Below are positions 53,101 through 63,290 of a DNA stretch of 64,000 nucleotides, in pieces. Source of the DNA: Nectonema munidae (Eukaryota > Nematomorpha > Nectonematoida > Nectonematidae); contig JAUIRK010001047.1 of NCBI GenBank assembly GCA_030549495.1, forward strand, positions 310,001 through 374,000, given 5' to 3'. The position numbers and the translations under genes are program-made. Numbering within the stretch: the first letter of the stretch is position 1; every line of letters begins with the position of its first letter. The notes under the pieces were generated by a model. The model was not told the DNA's origin. It saw only the letters and a list, made by a program, of their open reading frames with translations, and did not search any database.

Positions 53101-56100
53101 ATTGTTTCAACAAATGTTATGATGACAAATTATTAATATCTTGTCATTTCCCGCAATTTTCCCCTTTCCCCACCCCAATAACGAGTCTCGTTGTATGTAG
53201 ATGGGAGAAAATAAAAAGATTCTCAGTGTCATTTGTGTACTTATTGCAGAGTAAGCATAGTTGATTGATGCGTGTGTTAGAATTAATTTTGTGAAGATAT
53301 TCACGAAAGGGGTAAGAAATATGTCTTAGGTTATAAAAACAGAACTCTTTACATGTAGTTTTTTTACTTTTTTTATACACTGATAATCTTGTCTAAATTC
53401 ACAAGTAGATTTTTTTCGCGTATAGGCAGTCTTTCTTGTCATCCGTTAACACTTTCATATGTAACGGATCAACTTTGACCCATGAAATATGAAATGTCTT
53501 TAACTTATAAGAAAATTCATTCCAAAGAAAAGCAGATGGATTAATTTTTTAACACCATTGTCTCAAAAGGTTGAAGTAGTTTTATATCATATTGCCTTTT
53601 TCTTCTGGGTTCTCTGTGATCAATTGATTTAAACAATGCTATCCTATCGTGATCTCTAACTGACGCCCATGATTTCTTGATTTTGAGTTCGTTTTGATCA
53701 AATTACTTAATGTCTTCTGCTCTTTCTGTGATCAATTGAGGTATGCCACGATTCATAACCTGCCTGTAACGCGTTTTTCAACGCGAATGCAACACTTAAA
53801 TTTTAGCGCGTGTATACCTTGTATGCCATTTTATCTTTTATAGAAGAAATCACCTCCTCGAACGATGGCGCAGAGTTGGAGAAAGGAGATGTGCTACCTC
53901 CGTCCAATCCAAGCATCGCCTCTCCTCCTCAACCAACTCTCTCACTCGATACCTTAAACGCATTCATGAAAGCGCGTGGTTGTAGAGATCAAGCTCTCAT
54001 CGTAATTCTCCTCTATTTTATAAAAAAATTTGTTTCGTTTCTTAAAGCATTGCGCATAAAAGGTGAGTCTCACTTATGAAAGCATTCAATCATATGAAAT
54101 AGATAATGCTTTTGTTCATGATTTCATATGAGGTATTCCTTCTAAGGAGTTTTTCCTTCATTCTCACTCTTTAATTATTATTTGTTTTTAGTTGTGTTAC
54201 TAATTTATCAATCAATCAAAATTCTTTTCATTTAAACCTTATAATATTTCTGATCAAGAGGAGAAAACACATGTCTTTTTGGATTAATGCAACTTTACAC
54301 ACTGATTTCTTTCATTACAAAAAATAAATGTGTTTTACTTTTGTCTTTCATGAACCACAATGAAGAAATATCTGAAAGCGGTAGACGTCAAACAGATTAT
54401 TATTATAATGCTACCAAAGGAGCTGTAAATAATATGTATCAATTTGTTCACGAGTAATCCTGCAAAAGAAAAACGAATTGGACAGATACAACTTTTTGAA
54501 ATACATTCTTCAGAAAACATAAAAAATCTGATGAAATAATTTTTACGTCAAATAAAAACCAAAAAGTGAGAAGCAAACAAGAGCATACACGATTAGAACA
54601 TCGATGAAAGAACGGAATGATAATAGCATATACTTAATATTTGCTTAACGTAAAGACAACAGATCACAAGTGCACTCTTTTGTTAGACACAAACAAGATT
54701 ATTACATCTTAGTTTATATGCTGAATAACTTTTTTTAATTTAGCCAATCAAACTCTAGTATTAAAAGCAAGGAAGATTGTTTCTTTTGAAAACACAATTG
54801 GAAAAAACAACATCGACGTAATTGATCGAAACCCATATAACATCCAAAAAGTCTATATCTGTTACGGTTTTTGAAAAAAGAAAAGAAGGACTTTCTTCAG
54901 GATGATGGCCTTCAATATATCAAAGAATAAATGACAGTTGATCTATGTGTGAGAGATATTTTAAGTGAAATTCTCCATTATTGAATAATACTTTGGCAAA
55001 AACATGTTCAATCGGTTAACAATTTCAATAACATTGTGCCAAATCAAAAATGCAGTCAGGCACTTTTGATGCTCTTCGTCCTTTTTAATTTTGCAAAAAT
55101 ATCACTATGCGTGATTCCAGGCATTGACTGACTCCGCTTTAGCAAACGTATTCTTTCTTGTATTAATAAGACATATAGAAAACAGTATAAAATAACCATA
55201 TGGTGATTAAAAGAATAGCAATTCATGTTTTTAAAATTCACTATTTTGCACAAGTCTGAACAAATTATCAGATATATATCTTCTGCCTTCTAATCCATCT
55301 TTTTATGCACTCGACTGAAAGATTACTTTCATGATTCTAACATGATGAGTGGTCATTCCGAATTCTATATCATATTGTGTTAGTATCGTTGATATTCCAT
55401 AGCCCTGGACCAGTTTCTTTGATTGAACAAACATCGGTGACCGTTAGAAAGTTGTTTATGGGAGTAGATACTGCTTTGGTTGCTTTATGTGGAGGAATGA
55501 TCCGTCGCTAAGCTTGATCAAATCGAATCAAATATGGATGATCTATCTGAAAAAATGCTTTAAATGGTATGTCTTGCAATGATAGTTGTAGAAATGGATT
55601 TTATATCTGGGTGCATTGAATGTGTAGCTGCCTTCATTTCTTCATGATGTTATTGGTGTTAATTTAGTCTTTCTCGTCTGCACCTCGCTTCCTTTTATGT
55701 GCTCAACTCAAACCTTTTTATTTCATATTATTATTGAGCTCGAAATATCAGTTCAGATGTTACTTGTTTATACAGTTTAAATAAAATTCAAAAAGGTGTA
55801 TATATGCAGATATTTATAGACCTCCATGCCAAGTGCACACCAGGCCCATGCGTTAAGAAGCTTCTGAATTATTTTGAATAAAAATGAATGCTCGTGTTAG
55901 GGCATTAAATAAAAAAGTTATTTTTACTTTAACATCATTTTTGGAAAAACCTAGTCTTACTGCAATTTTCTTGTAGGGTTTTATCCACAAAAACCCACCT
56001 GTGTTTTCTGGGTTCGGTCAAATTACCAACGCTAAACGTGAGTTGCCGAGTATAGTAGGTAGTAATCGAGGTAAGTTATAAACGTACTCTTATCCTACCT

Positions 56101-59100
56101 TTTTGATCGAATGCAGTCAAATTCTTGTTCCCAATTTAGGGGTTATTGAAAGTTGTTTAGTTGGATGTTTTTTTTTTATTGCTGTTTTTAATAAAAATTT
56201 TTTAAAAAAAAACATAATCCCATAAAATAAAAATTGTCTGCTTTAAAATACAAAAATTCATTGGAACAGTTAAGCAGGCGATTAGTTTTGAAAAATCCGC
56301 GCTTTAGCCCAGTTCATCTCACCTTCATGTTTCGATGAATACTGAGCCTCAGATTTTAAAATATTTTATATCAAATTACTTGATGTCGAATGCTTTTTCT
56401 GGGATCAAAAGTGTCAAACGGAAATTATCGTGGGCATAACCGCATTTGCTTTACCAATGCTTTCTTATCCTTAGGAATACCGCAAGTTACTTGATGCCGC
56501 GAAAGAGCATTTCAAGGCGTGGAGCAATCTGGAGTGTTTAGTCTTTGAGACTGGCTTGCAAACGTTTGGTAAAAATTTCTTCAAAATAAAGACTGTCTAC
56601 TTCCCGAACAAAACGGTTGGCGATATCATCACATTCTACTACGCCTGGAAGAAGACGCCGCGCTACGATTCCTTCATTTCAGAGTTCCGACCGCCAAGGC
56701 CTTACATGTTCACGCGTGTCCTTAATCCTAGGGATAGTGAAGCTCTTGACACAAAACTCTTAGATAGTGATTCACACAACGCATCTCAACCACCACCTTC
56801 TACTTATCCACCTAATGTTGCTTCCAACAGTAATCACAATTCATTTAAAAATCTTTATCATTATATGCCTCCATATGCGTATACTACGCTTATGAATACT
56901 TTGATTTCTGGTAATTTCCATTTCGGTTTTTTAAAACTAACAAACAAGCTGAAAAATTCTGTATTTCGGGCCTATATGTTGCCGGCCAATCTCGAAGAAA
57001 AGTATAGGATAAGTCTAAATCGCCTTATATTTTATCAGTAGGCTGCTTACTCTGACCTAAAATAAACTTCCATTACATCAGTGTACTGAAGCGTACTATA
57101 GTACTTCTTATTCAAACTTACTTTTTCCCTTACCACGATATCATAATTAAATAGTAAACTGTATTGTAATTAACATTTTCCTTAAAAATCCTTACATAAG
57201 TCGAAATGGAGATGCTGACAACTTGTTGAAAAATGGTATAGACTTTTAGTCCGAAAAATACGCTCTAATAAATCATTATAAATATTTTGTTATTATTATG
57301 AGTTCACCTTTACTTATGAGAACAGGGGATTCGGGTGTTTGGTAATTGCATCCTGAATAATTTCACTGTTGTAGTACTTCCATTGTATATAAACTTGATT
57401 GCTAGTATTTTGACTACGTTGTAGTTGGATCTAAGGTAAATTAGGTTATCCATTGTCAAAGGTCAATTTTCTTTTCCTTCATTATCAATTTGTCACGTGT
57501 ATTTTCTGTTCATGAATTTTATATTCACGCCAGAAAGTGCGCTGAATATGAAACAAACATAGGGAAAAATAAGGATAGGCAGGAAGTTCTTCGATATTGT
57601 TGCATGCAAGTCAAAATTGTGAAAGTCGATGCAATTCACTTTAGGGTGAAAATATATCTGAACATCTACACGCTCAAATTACCGTAACTCCATCTTTCCT
57701 TTGGCTGCCATTTTAGTGAATCATTAAAATAGTGCCTGTTATCCTCCTAATTTAATATATAAAAGGTTCGGATTATATGACAGTATAAAATTTTAGTAAG
57801 GATCGCTCTTTCACAATTACACTTTCCCTTCTAGAGCTCACAAAAATATAACAAAAAGATGGTGCGTGATTTTACCCAAATAAACAAAAATTATCCCAAT
57901 CTTGGCCCTAATCGAAATAGTCAATGAATGTTACTTGAATCAATAAAATAATTATGTGGCGCCCGTTGAGTTCCGTAGCGTTCCAAAACGCTAATAAAGT
58001 CGTTTTGAAAAATATTACCCATTAGTCTTTGTTTCATCCTTGCTTCCTTTTTTTAATACCTTTCTCTTCTTTTTTCTCATGCTTCTTGCGTTTTCCTTAA
58101 TTTACTAAAGATGCCTCTTATTAATTAAATGTACACAATTATAAACAAAGACTAAACTAAAGAATATTGCTTTTTTTTGTTATGCTATTTTATTAGTTGA
58201 TTTTAAAATGTGAAATACCTTTGTTCGTGCCTTTTCTTTGTCAAGTTTACTAAGGAATAGCTCGGTTTCGGTATTCTTCTTAGAGATGTTAAACTTAGGA
58301 CCTAAGGTGAGTAATTCATGTTCTTCTTTGAGAAGTGGGATAGAAACTCCAATAAAAATTTTACTGACGTGGACAAAAAAAAGGTACGCATAGAAGTAGT
58401 TCACATTTTAAAATTAACTAGCACTGACATTAGACACAATCTATCTTACAGATCAATAATCCTATAAAACTTTCTACTGCTGTACTTGTTTTTACCTCGT
58501 ACTATTATTCTACAATAGAAAAATGTTAATATATATTATATTCTACAATCAATTTTTCTTCTTTTTCCAACAATTTAAGTTTAATTTTGAAATATTTTAC
58601 TACTCCATAAATGACGATTCATTTTTGATATAAGCGCTAAAATTATAGTTATCTTATTCAACTTCCTTTGCGCTCGTGAGTATCGATGGTTAGATGCTGG
58701 ATTCGCTCAAGCTCTTGGGTTCTATACCACATCAAGCCTGCTTTCCTCATAGTTCGATACAAGCGGCGCAATTGTGGCTTTTCGATCAAAACATCCTATG
58801 GTACATTTACCTTATTGGGTGCCAGAGATCTGCAATACACGCTTTCTATTAAAACAACTAAAAAATTTATTTGGTGTTTCCGAACCTAAGGCTAAGAAAA
58901 TTTAAATATCCCACCCGTCTTCAACCTGTTAACTAGGATTTTCAGTACCCAAACTAATTGACCGATGTGGTGTTCATCATAAGCAATCTTATTTCAGCGT
59001 GAATTTCAAGCGGACATTTGTGCTACCTTTACTTGATGTAGTAATTTCATTTCCAACTGTTTGCATCGTTGCCAGCAATCTATTCATCAACATATAATAA

Positions 59101-60145
59101 TATTTAAGAAAGGCATCACTCAAAAATAAAATTAACCTATAATTCAGCATTTGTGAGTATATACTAATTTGATAAGGAAACTATAACAAATCTAATTGAA
59201 AAACTTAATAAAAATCGAATGCTACTGGTATCAGAACCGAACTGGAATAAACTTTAAATTTTCAACACATTAATTAAGATTTTCGGGGCGTAAACTTATC
59301 GACTCGAATTTGCAGATCTCTTATGTATTATATGTTTTAAACTATAGTTATAGAAGCCTATAATTCCGAACTAGGAATTTTTTCTTGACATAAATACGTA
59401 GATGATAGAGAGTTTTGATAACCTTTCTAGCCGACAAATCGTCGTGTCAGAGAAAAACTTGACTCCAGCACTGTGGTACAACTAAATCTTTATTGTTCAC
59501 TAGAAGGCGAAAGAAATATCCTTTTGGAATGGTAATCAGCAAGCTTAAGATGTGATATATATGCAAAATGTTACTTTAGTATTTATTACGTGGCGACACC
59601 TTAATCAAATTAATGCCTCTATAAACGATGAGTTTTCGTGGTTTCCTTTGTAAGGTATTTCAATGTAATGATTCAATTCGGGATTGCTATTTTCGTTAAA
59701 TGTGCTCAAATATTTTTATGAGAATACAACTTTTTAACGCTTATTTAAGTTTGTCAATGATCGTTCATTCAAAGTTTCGACGATTACTTTTCATGTGACT
59801 GAAGAGCTTTATAATTGTATTTTAGTTATTGCCTCCTCTTCAACAAACATCCAATCAAATTCTCACATTTCAACGTCTCACAATGGAAAAGAAGTTAATC
59901 AATTTGTAGATGTTATGAAAAACACCAATATTGTCAACTCAGCGTCTTCAGATTTTAGAAGGGAAGACGACTCTCACAACCTAGACACGTTGTGGGATGC
60001 AAATAAAGAGAGTCATAATAATCCTGCTCTCTCACATCGCCATCTTCACCACGTTGAAGTTTCCGATACTACGTTGAAGAAGGAGGATCATTGTATACCT
60101 TCTAGTTCCACAGATTTTCCATCTACCTCTTACAATATGGCATAG
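41046..60145 (+). CDS. MIER: MIER-family co-repressor, ELM2 + SANT (8 exons, 5' exon missing)
   Basis: MIER proteins are nuclear co-repressors that bring HDAC1/2 to chromatin through ELM2 and SANT domains. Eight exons join in frame: 41046-41176, 43814-44074, 45978-46047, 47247-47421, 48994-49316, 53844-54001, 56475-56910 and 59826-60145. They give about 624 residues. In order they show SSDDEETLELEEKLE; NLPIEELLLRYGYG and a poly-acidic run, both MIER hallmarks; YFFEVDSTSDS; an ELM2 with VGTNFQ and LIWNP; and a SANT with FETGLQTFGKNFF and ITFYYAWKK. From DQALI to FETGL the predicted protein aligns without gaps to human MIER1 as I know it, which supports the 54001-to-56475 junction. The first exon was not found. 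AATAAA at 60345 is a likely poly(A) signal. Which vertebrate paralogue is closest cannot be told. Confidence 0.9.
41391..41539 (-). repeat. tRNA-derived SINE with 13-bp TSD
   Basis: A full-length ~149-bp copy lies between two copies of TTTGATACTTAAG (41378-41390 and 41540-41552). On the minus strand it begins GGCATGAGCAAGGTTGG, A-box-like. The B-box-like TTGGATTCGATCC follows, then the tail AAGAGGCGCAATTGTGCC and ATGAAAACACCCCACGG. The target duplication proves retrotransposition and fixes both ends. It lies in the first MIER intron. Confidence 0.93.
42366..42702. mobile_element. MITE with GGTACTTATGGG ends and 8-bp TSD ATTATTTT
   Basis: The left end reads GGTACTTATGGGTTATCTCC and the right end, in complement, GGTACTTATGGGTTATTTCC. 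Exact ATTATTTT duplications flank it (42358-42365 and 42703-42710). A run of ~10 C on the left and ~15 G on the right lie inside the ends. The AT-rich interior has no coding frame. It lies in the first MIER intron. Confidence 0.94.
43450..43760. repeat. Repeat with CATTTGG-type motifs beside MIER exon 43814
   Basis: TGGACATTT or close variants (GGCATTTGGC, TGGACATTTGGCCTAACG, GGCTATTTGGCCTAAC) occur four times within 43460-43550. The inverse CATTCGACAAATGTCC occurs near 43731. Repeated motifs with an inverse at the far end suggest a small DNA element with subterminal repeats. No target duplication was found, and the family is not known to me. Confidence 0.5.
43814..44074 (+). CDS. MIER: MIER exon: PIEELLLRYGYG and acidic tract
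   Basis: It encodes EANLPIEELLLRYGYGKD, the most diagnostic MIER motif outside ELM2/SANT, then EEEEDDDDEISSESS and further Ser/Glu-rich sequence to NFSQNRE. It is phase 0 on both sides (ATATAG acceptor, GAA|GTACAA donor). Confidence 0.93.
44501..44810 (+). mobile_element. Short derivative of the 1.06-4.46 kb hAT element
   Basis: The left part (GAGGTATCGGTTATCC, then GCGGATTATCAGC, CATCCTCATCCACGGAT, GTTTCAACATCC) follows, in order, the complement of that element's right end. The right part (GGATGTCAAATTTGATGTCC, then GCATCCGCGGATA) follows the complement of its left end. Both ends are thus present with no transposase between them, as in a MITE. It lies in a MIER intron. Confidence 0.8.
45676..45815 (-). 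repeat. tRNA-derived SINE copy
   Basis: On the minus strand: GGCGTGAGTAGGGTTGATTA (A-box side), GGTCCTGGGTTCGATCCCA (clear B-box), then AAGCGGCGCAATTGTGCC and TCGATGAAAACACCCC. It keeps the best B-box of the copies here. It lies directly upstream of the 70-base MIER exon. Confidence 0.9.
45978..46047 (+). CDS. MIER: MIER micro-exon (70 bases)
   Basis: Between TTCACATTTTAG and AACAACG|GTAAAA it encodes KNDGEIVSSLSSTNTNPTA and ISNN plus one base. It has no motif, but it is the only segment found that takes the phase from 0 (exon 43814-44074) to 1 (exon 47247-47421). Ser/Thr-rich wording suits this linker region of MIER proteins. Confidence 0.7.
47247..47421 (+). CDS. MIER: MIER exon: linker before ELM2
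   Basis: It encodes SPLPSMQSTSAFNSAYNQST, SPDSSQAGNTNVSPASPF and KYFFEVDSTSDS. The last part lines up with the KYFDTNSEVEEESEEDEDY block just before ELM2. The donor is CCAG|GTTTTT, leaving two bases that the ELM2 exon completes. Confidence 0.85.
47463..48425 (+). mobile_element. Tc1-like transposon remnant in a MIER intron
   Basis: It begins at a TA-rich run with TACAGTAGAGTGCAAATG and TTTTCGGCCA, the usual Tc1 type of end. Plus-strand coding pieces follow: MPKISLELRTKVVLLSINKN with SKLFNLPRGNISQIF (paired helix-turn-helix), then RDIRKLVRMSKINPNFCARQ. WWHNVIFSHETKIELYSNS and HYVRRPKGMQYDK (first catalytic region, His where Asp is expected) come next, and last IDGTFNSIKYNELFETNLLP. Stops and frame changes are frequent, and the later catalytic Asp/Glu blocks were not found. 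The right end is uncertain. Confidence 0.82.
48994..49316 (+). CDS. MIER: MIER exon: ELM2 domain
   Basis: It encodes VDEDYRPRIGEYWKKQIQVG, TNFQCLLPNLVNEKK, DTLIWNPNISNGEDINSFLQ and SLVSLISNQKIVHSVD. VGTNFQ and LIWNP are the two signature motifs of ELM2, the HDAC-binding module. It enters with one base and leaves one (TTAA|GTAAGG). Confidence 0.93.
49565..49625 (-). repeat. SINE fragment, decayed
   Basis: GGGTAAAGGTATTGTGGAGG followed by TTTTCATGTGAAAGGCACGA resembles the tail of the SINE family (GGTAAAGG, TTTTCATCGAGAAGGCAC). The tRNA-like head is missing. Confidence 0.6.
50525..50655 (+). repeat. Fragment of the tandem-unit element
   Basis: ATATTTCTCATCAATTTAAA with TTGATTGACATTTTCT, then AATTCAGCCAATTGTG and GTGAAAATGCCCCCC, match the last unit and right terminus of the elements at 34.9-36.8 kb and 51.9-52.7 kb. 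The long single-copy tail is deleted. Confidence 0.65.
50632..51530 (-). pseudogene. Unidentified decayed coding sequence
   Basis: Three minus-strand frames carry protein-like text. One (51321-51530) has QDISEILCRMSSNKDIVGRF and GRHGRLKKIFRTVEALGEVI. It passes with a frame change into 51139-51324 (KNVSWRDDFKFLLSFLK, LGGIHEVSLHLLHF). The third (50632-50868) has DNHFSNIDCISDKDIAKDDL and CIITARGAF. Charged, non-repetitive composition over ~200 codons suggests an old gene, more probably from a transposon than from the host. It sits between two pieces of the tandem-unit element on the opposite strand to MIER. I do not recognise the family. Confidence 0.35.
51955..52735 (+). mobile_element. Tandem-unit element, copy 2 (right part)
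   Basis: At least three ~130-145-bp units (for example GCGTAAACCACACATTTTAT, GTGTAAACCGCAAACTTGTT, GATTTGGTATAAAAAAATTA) are followed by the same tail as copy 1: GACGGTTTTTGACATGAGAA, GGTCATTTAACTACCGTG, CATACAATTCAGCAAATTTT. It ends in GTGGGGGCTAAAATGCCC. It is in the same orientation as copy 1, inside a MIER intron. Confidence 0.7.
53107..53380 (-). mobile_element. LINE C-terminal fragment
   Basis: The minus-strand frame reads SYPFREYLHKINSNTRINQL, CLLCNKYTNDTENLFIFSHL. A CxxC followed by ET/EN-xL-x-F and His is the cysteine-histidine tail found after RNase H in I/R1-group LINEs (usually CxxC-xxxETxxHLxxxCP). It may belong to the LINE-B family, but no overlap with the copies at 5.6-10.1 kb allows a comparison. 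Confidence 0.6.
53844..54001 (+). CDS. MIER: MIER exon: end of ELM2
   Basis: It encodes EITSSNDGAELEKGDVLPPS, then DTLNAFMKARGCRDQALI, which aligns with the ALYELVKCNFDTEEALRR helix that closes ELM2. The donor chosen is ATC|GTAATT in phase 0. A stronger-looking donor at 54062 (G|GTGAGT) would add ~20 residues and break the phase to the SANT exon, so it may be a minor alternative. Confidence 0.82.
56475..56910 (+). CDS. MIER: MIER exon: SANT domain
   Basis: It opens at CTTATCCTTAG with EYRKLLDAAKEHFKAWSNLE, then FETGLQTFGKNFFKIKTVYF and GDIITFYYAWKKTPRYDSF. FYYxWKK is the third helix of MIER/RCOR/MTA SANT domains. A Pro/Ser/Asn-rich stretch follows. The donor TCTG|GTAATT (phase 1) matches the last exon; without splicing the frame would run to a stop at 57041. 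Confidence 0.92.
57042..59825 (+). other. Last MIER intron
   Basis: Apart from the SINE at 58671-58811, nothing recognisable. The open extension of the SANT exon to 57041 could serve as an alternative 3' end. Confidence 0.5.
58671..58811 (+). repeat. tRNA-derived SINE copy (plus orientation)
   Basis: It begins GCGCTCGTGAGTATCGATGG, GTTAGATGCTGGATTCG. The B-box-like TTGGGTTCTATACCACA is slightly decayed. The tail ACAAGCGGCGCAATTGTGG and CGATCAAAACATCC follows. It is the only copy here in the plus orientation and shows the tRNA-like head best. Confidence 0.88.
59826..60145 (+). CDS. MIER: MIER last exon
   Basis: The acceptor is TTGTATTTTAG. It joins in phase to the SANT exon and encodes VIASSSTNIQSNSHISTSHN and NQFVDVMKNTNIVNSASSD, then HHVEVSDTTLKKEDHCIPSS, ending YNMA and a stop. 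The composition is Ser/Asn/His-rich with no domain, as is usual for MIER C-termini. LKKED resembles a sumoylation motif, but that is only a pattern. Confidence 0.82.
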
Positions 60146-60344
60146 ATATTTTTTTTATTTAATCCCTTCAAAAAGATTGTACATATTCATTTTGCTTTTA
60201 TACTATTTTTGTGTGTCTGTGTTATTCATTTGTTGCCTTACTAAGTGTTTACTTATAAATTGAACATGTGTATATAACATCTACACCCAAATGCTCTTAT
60301 ATACATGGTTGCAATCTTCATGATACACATTTTGTGCAAGAGAA

Positions 60345-60350
60345 AATAAA
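60345..60350 (+). terminator. Likely MIER poly(A) signal
   Basis: AATAAA, 200 bases after the MIER stop codon, in an otherwise unremarkable AT-rich 3' region. Confidence 0.5.
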
Positions 60351-63149
60351 TTTTTTACCCATTGCTCTTTTGAGTTCTTATCTATCTATTTAATTTTCTA
60401 ATTCTTTGAAAATTTATCTGTATTTGAAAAATAAAAAATCACAACTCAATGTCATTTTAACATTCTAAAATAAATTAATATTAAAATGTCAACATTATTC
60501 AATTTAAAATCATTTTTACAATGTGCTCTTAAAAGATTCTTCGTGAAAAAGTATGAATAAAATTCCAAAAAAATTCTATGGATCAGGGATATTACCTAAA
60601 ATCTACATGTTGTTGTGAGGGACGAGGGGGTATAAGACTCAATATCGCAAACTTATACTCCTTTAGTGAAGTATATTTTAATTTTTTTGAACGTCACTTA
60701 TATTGTAAATGTATAGCAATGAAGGAGCCTTCAAAGTTTATCCATCGTACAAACGATTATATCACAAAACAGGAATGAGTATACTTTCGCAGCCAACTTG
60801 GAATTGAGGAAATATGAATAACGGCAATTTTTTTGTACAATCTTGGAAAAGACAGAGAATCATCGAAGGACGTAAAGCAATGGAAAGAATGAGAACTGCA
60901 ACACAGATAACTGCTTCAAAAGCAAAAGGTTAAAAATTGAAAGAAAATGCTAGCAATGAGTTATGTAGCATTGATTAGCACTAGAGCAAATAAAGTGTTA
61001 GTATTTTAGATTTTTATTATAAATTTTTTCATGTTTACATATCCCATATTACTGTTTTATTTTAAGTAAAACCCTTCAGCTTTTGATAGACATACTTACA
61101 TTTTAGAATTATTATATTATTTTCAAGGTACATTGATTATTCCTGTCTTTAATATATTTTTAAATTTTCTTTGTAAACTTTGTGCATTTTTATTCAGGTT
61201 TACCTTTTTGTAATGCCAATAAATGTATTTAATCTCCCAGGCTAATGTCTCAGAATTATTAACGCTTGTATTTTCCATTGGTCCAATGTTTTTGTAGAAT
61301 TTAAGCGAATAAACTATATCTATCTGATCCTTTAAGTATTACTTTGAGAACATTGTTGTATGGGTTGTGCGTCATCATCTTCGATGCATTATTAAACATA
61401 TCGTCTTCAACACAGGACTCTTTCGATACGTCAAGTTTTTTTTAATTTTTTAGGAATATCATTTTTGGTAACGGTTTAAGCTTCTCTCCTATTCACATAC
61501 TCTTCTCAAGAGAATGTTAGGAGACGGAGAGAAACTGTAAATTTATTTTCAGTTAAGTATCAAACTTGCGCAAAATTAAGTTTAGCATCCATTAGTTAGA
61601 TAACACATCAACAATTGGAATGAAGTTCTGTAATTTTAAAAGTGCCTGATTTAATTACACTTGTCAAGAGGGAAGTTGGTATCCATTCAGGATATTGTGT
61701 CGGATTTTTAAACTGCTCTCATTTGTATCAGTTGATAGAAGAAGGCGCATACTATAGGGAGCCTTATGCATCACAGCCCACAAGTTATGAATAGTTAGTT
61801 TTATGAGTTTTATAGAATTCCATTTTAACTTTTCATTCGGTTAACTTGCGAAATATAGCTTTTTATTAAAATTTAAACAAGCAAACTTAACTCTCAACAT
61901 TTTATCCTTTCATTTTTGATTTAAAGTATCTTCAATTTATCAAGCATGCATTTGACTGATTGTTCTGTTACTATTAAATATTTGCCTATTAAATAAATGA
62001 CTAAATTTATGACCAGGATCTCCCATTGTGAATGTTTACTTTTCTACATCACTTATTTCACTCTTTTGGTTTTGAAAAATAGCAAAATATTTTCTTTCTT
62101 TAATTAAAACGAGAAATAGTTTGCTCACTGGCATTGAGAAGGGTTACTTAGAAGGGTTTAGTAGGGTTACTACTACTAAATTGCAAGTTTTTTCAATTGA
62201 TACAGTTGCTTAATTTTCTATATCTTTTTTTAATTAAAAATAATGAAGAAAAAGACAAAACTGTATGAAAGGTCTTATTTTTGACGATTAACCCACAAGT
62301 ATATTAATAAGAAATAAGGCTTCAATTCGTTTTTGTTTTTGAATGTCTGGACAATTGTAACTTCTAATAATCTTTGAAACCAGTTTATCTGTCAAAGCTT
62401 TAAGGTTTCCTTAAGATAAGAAATTTTCTAAAAATTTAATAGACTTTGTAGATTATATTAGTCATTATTATGAGTAAATGGTAAATTGTACGTTCTTACA
62501 TTTATGAGTACGTTCTATTATGAGTAAATGGTAAATTGTTCGTCATTGACATTTGATGTATTTATTGTATAAATATTTCTTTGATTTTCATTGTTTGCTT
62601 TCTCCTACTAAATTATATTCATTCTTAATATCGTTTATAAATAATTGTAATTTTTTTTTAAATTTTTTACAAAGTCTTATAAGTATATATCATATTCTTT
62701 TAGATTTTCTCAACTACATTAATATTGCCCCAATATGTATGTTTTCTATATAAGAGAGTGGCTCTTCCCTAGTTGCATAATTTATATGTATTAATATAAA
62801 TGCAATAAAAAATTCAAAGACTAATGTTATAATTTGTCTTCTTTTGCATTCTTGTATTATTGAATTTCGGTTGTCTATAGTTTTATGAGTGTTTTTAAGG
62901 GACGACTAAATTACCTTCTTCGGCAAGCAATTTGTGCTGGGTACGCTCCTGAATGTACCTATTATACAGTGAAAGGAGAATAAGAAATCGGTATCTTCAA
63001 ATTGCATTCTAACAAAATTTATTCAATAATTTATTTGAAGACCGTATATGACATATTTACAGTGGTATAAAGAATCTGTTAAATGTAAATATTTAGTTGA
63101 GCAAATTTAGCGATATTCTATTATCAGAACTCAAAACTTACAATAAAGA
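60351..63149. other. Intergenic AT-rich region
   Basis: No gene recognised. A 23-base segment (ATTATGAGTAAATGGTAAAT plus TGT) occurs at 62467-62489 and again at 62517-62539, a 50-bp period. Short open frames have no protein character. Confidence 0.5.
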
Positions 63150-63290
63150 AAACCTCTTACTCACTTTCAACATCGCTTTGCAACAAATTACCCAATAATA
63201 TTAGAATATTAAAAAACTTCAATGTATTTAAAGAAGAACTCTTCTTACATTACTTTTATTTGCCATTAATCTACCTATCTTATATATTAT
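63150..63290 (+). mobile_element. Probable LINE C-terminal fragment
   Basis: The plus frame reads LCNKLPNNIRILKNFNVFKE then ELFLHYF. This resembles the WNxLPxxIRxxxSLNxFKxxLK ending of CR1/Jockey-group proteins. It differs from LINE-A's ending, so it would be another family. It is too short to classify. Confidence 0.5.

Noticed and set aside
54002-54062. Extension of the MIER exon to the GTGAGT donor at 54063
   Set aside because: It ends in phase 1, which cannot join the phase-0 SANT exon, and it breaks the gapless match to MIER1 across the ELM2-SANT boundary.
55977-56070. Constitutive MIER exon between ELM2 and SANT
   Set aside because: Skipping it gives a gapless match to the MIER family, and its best donor has the wrong phase. 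It is kept only as a possible cassette exon.
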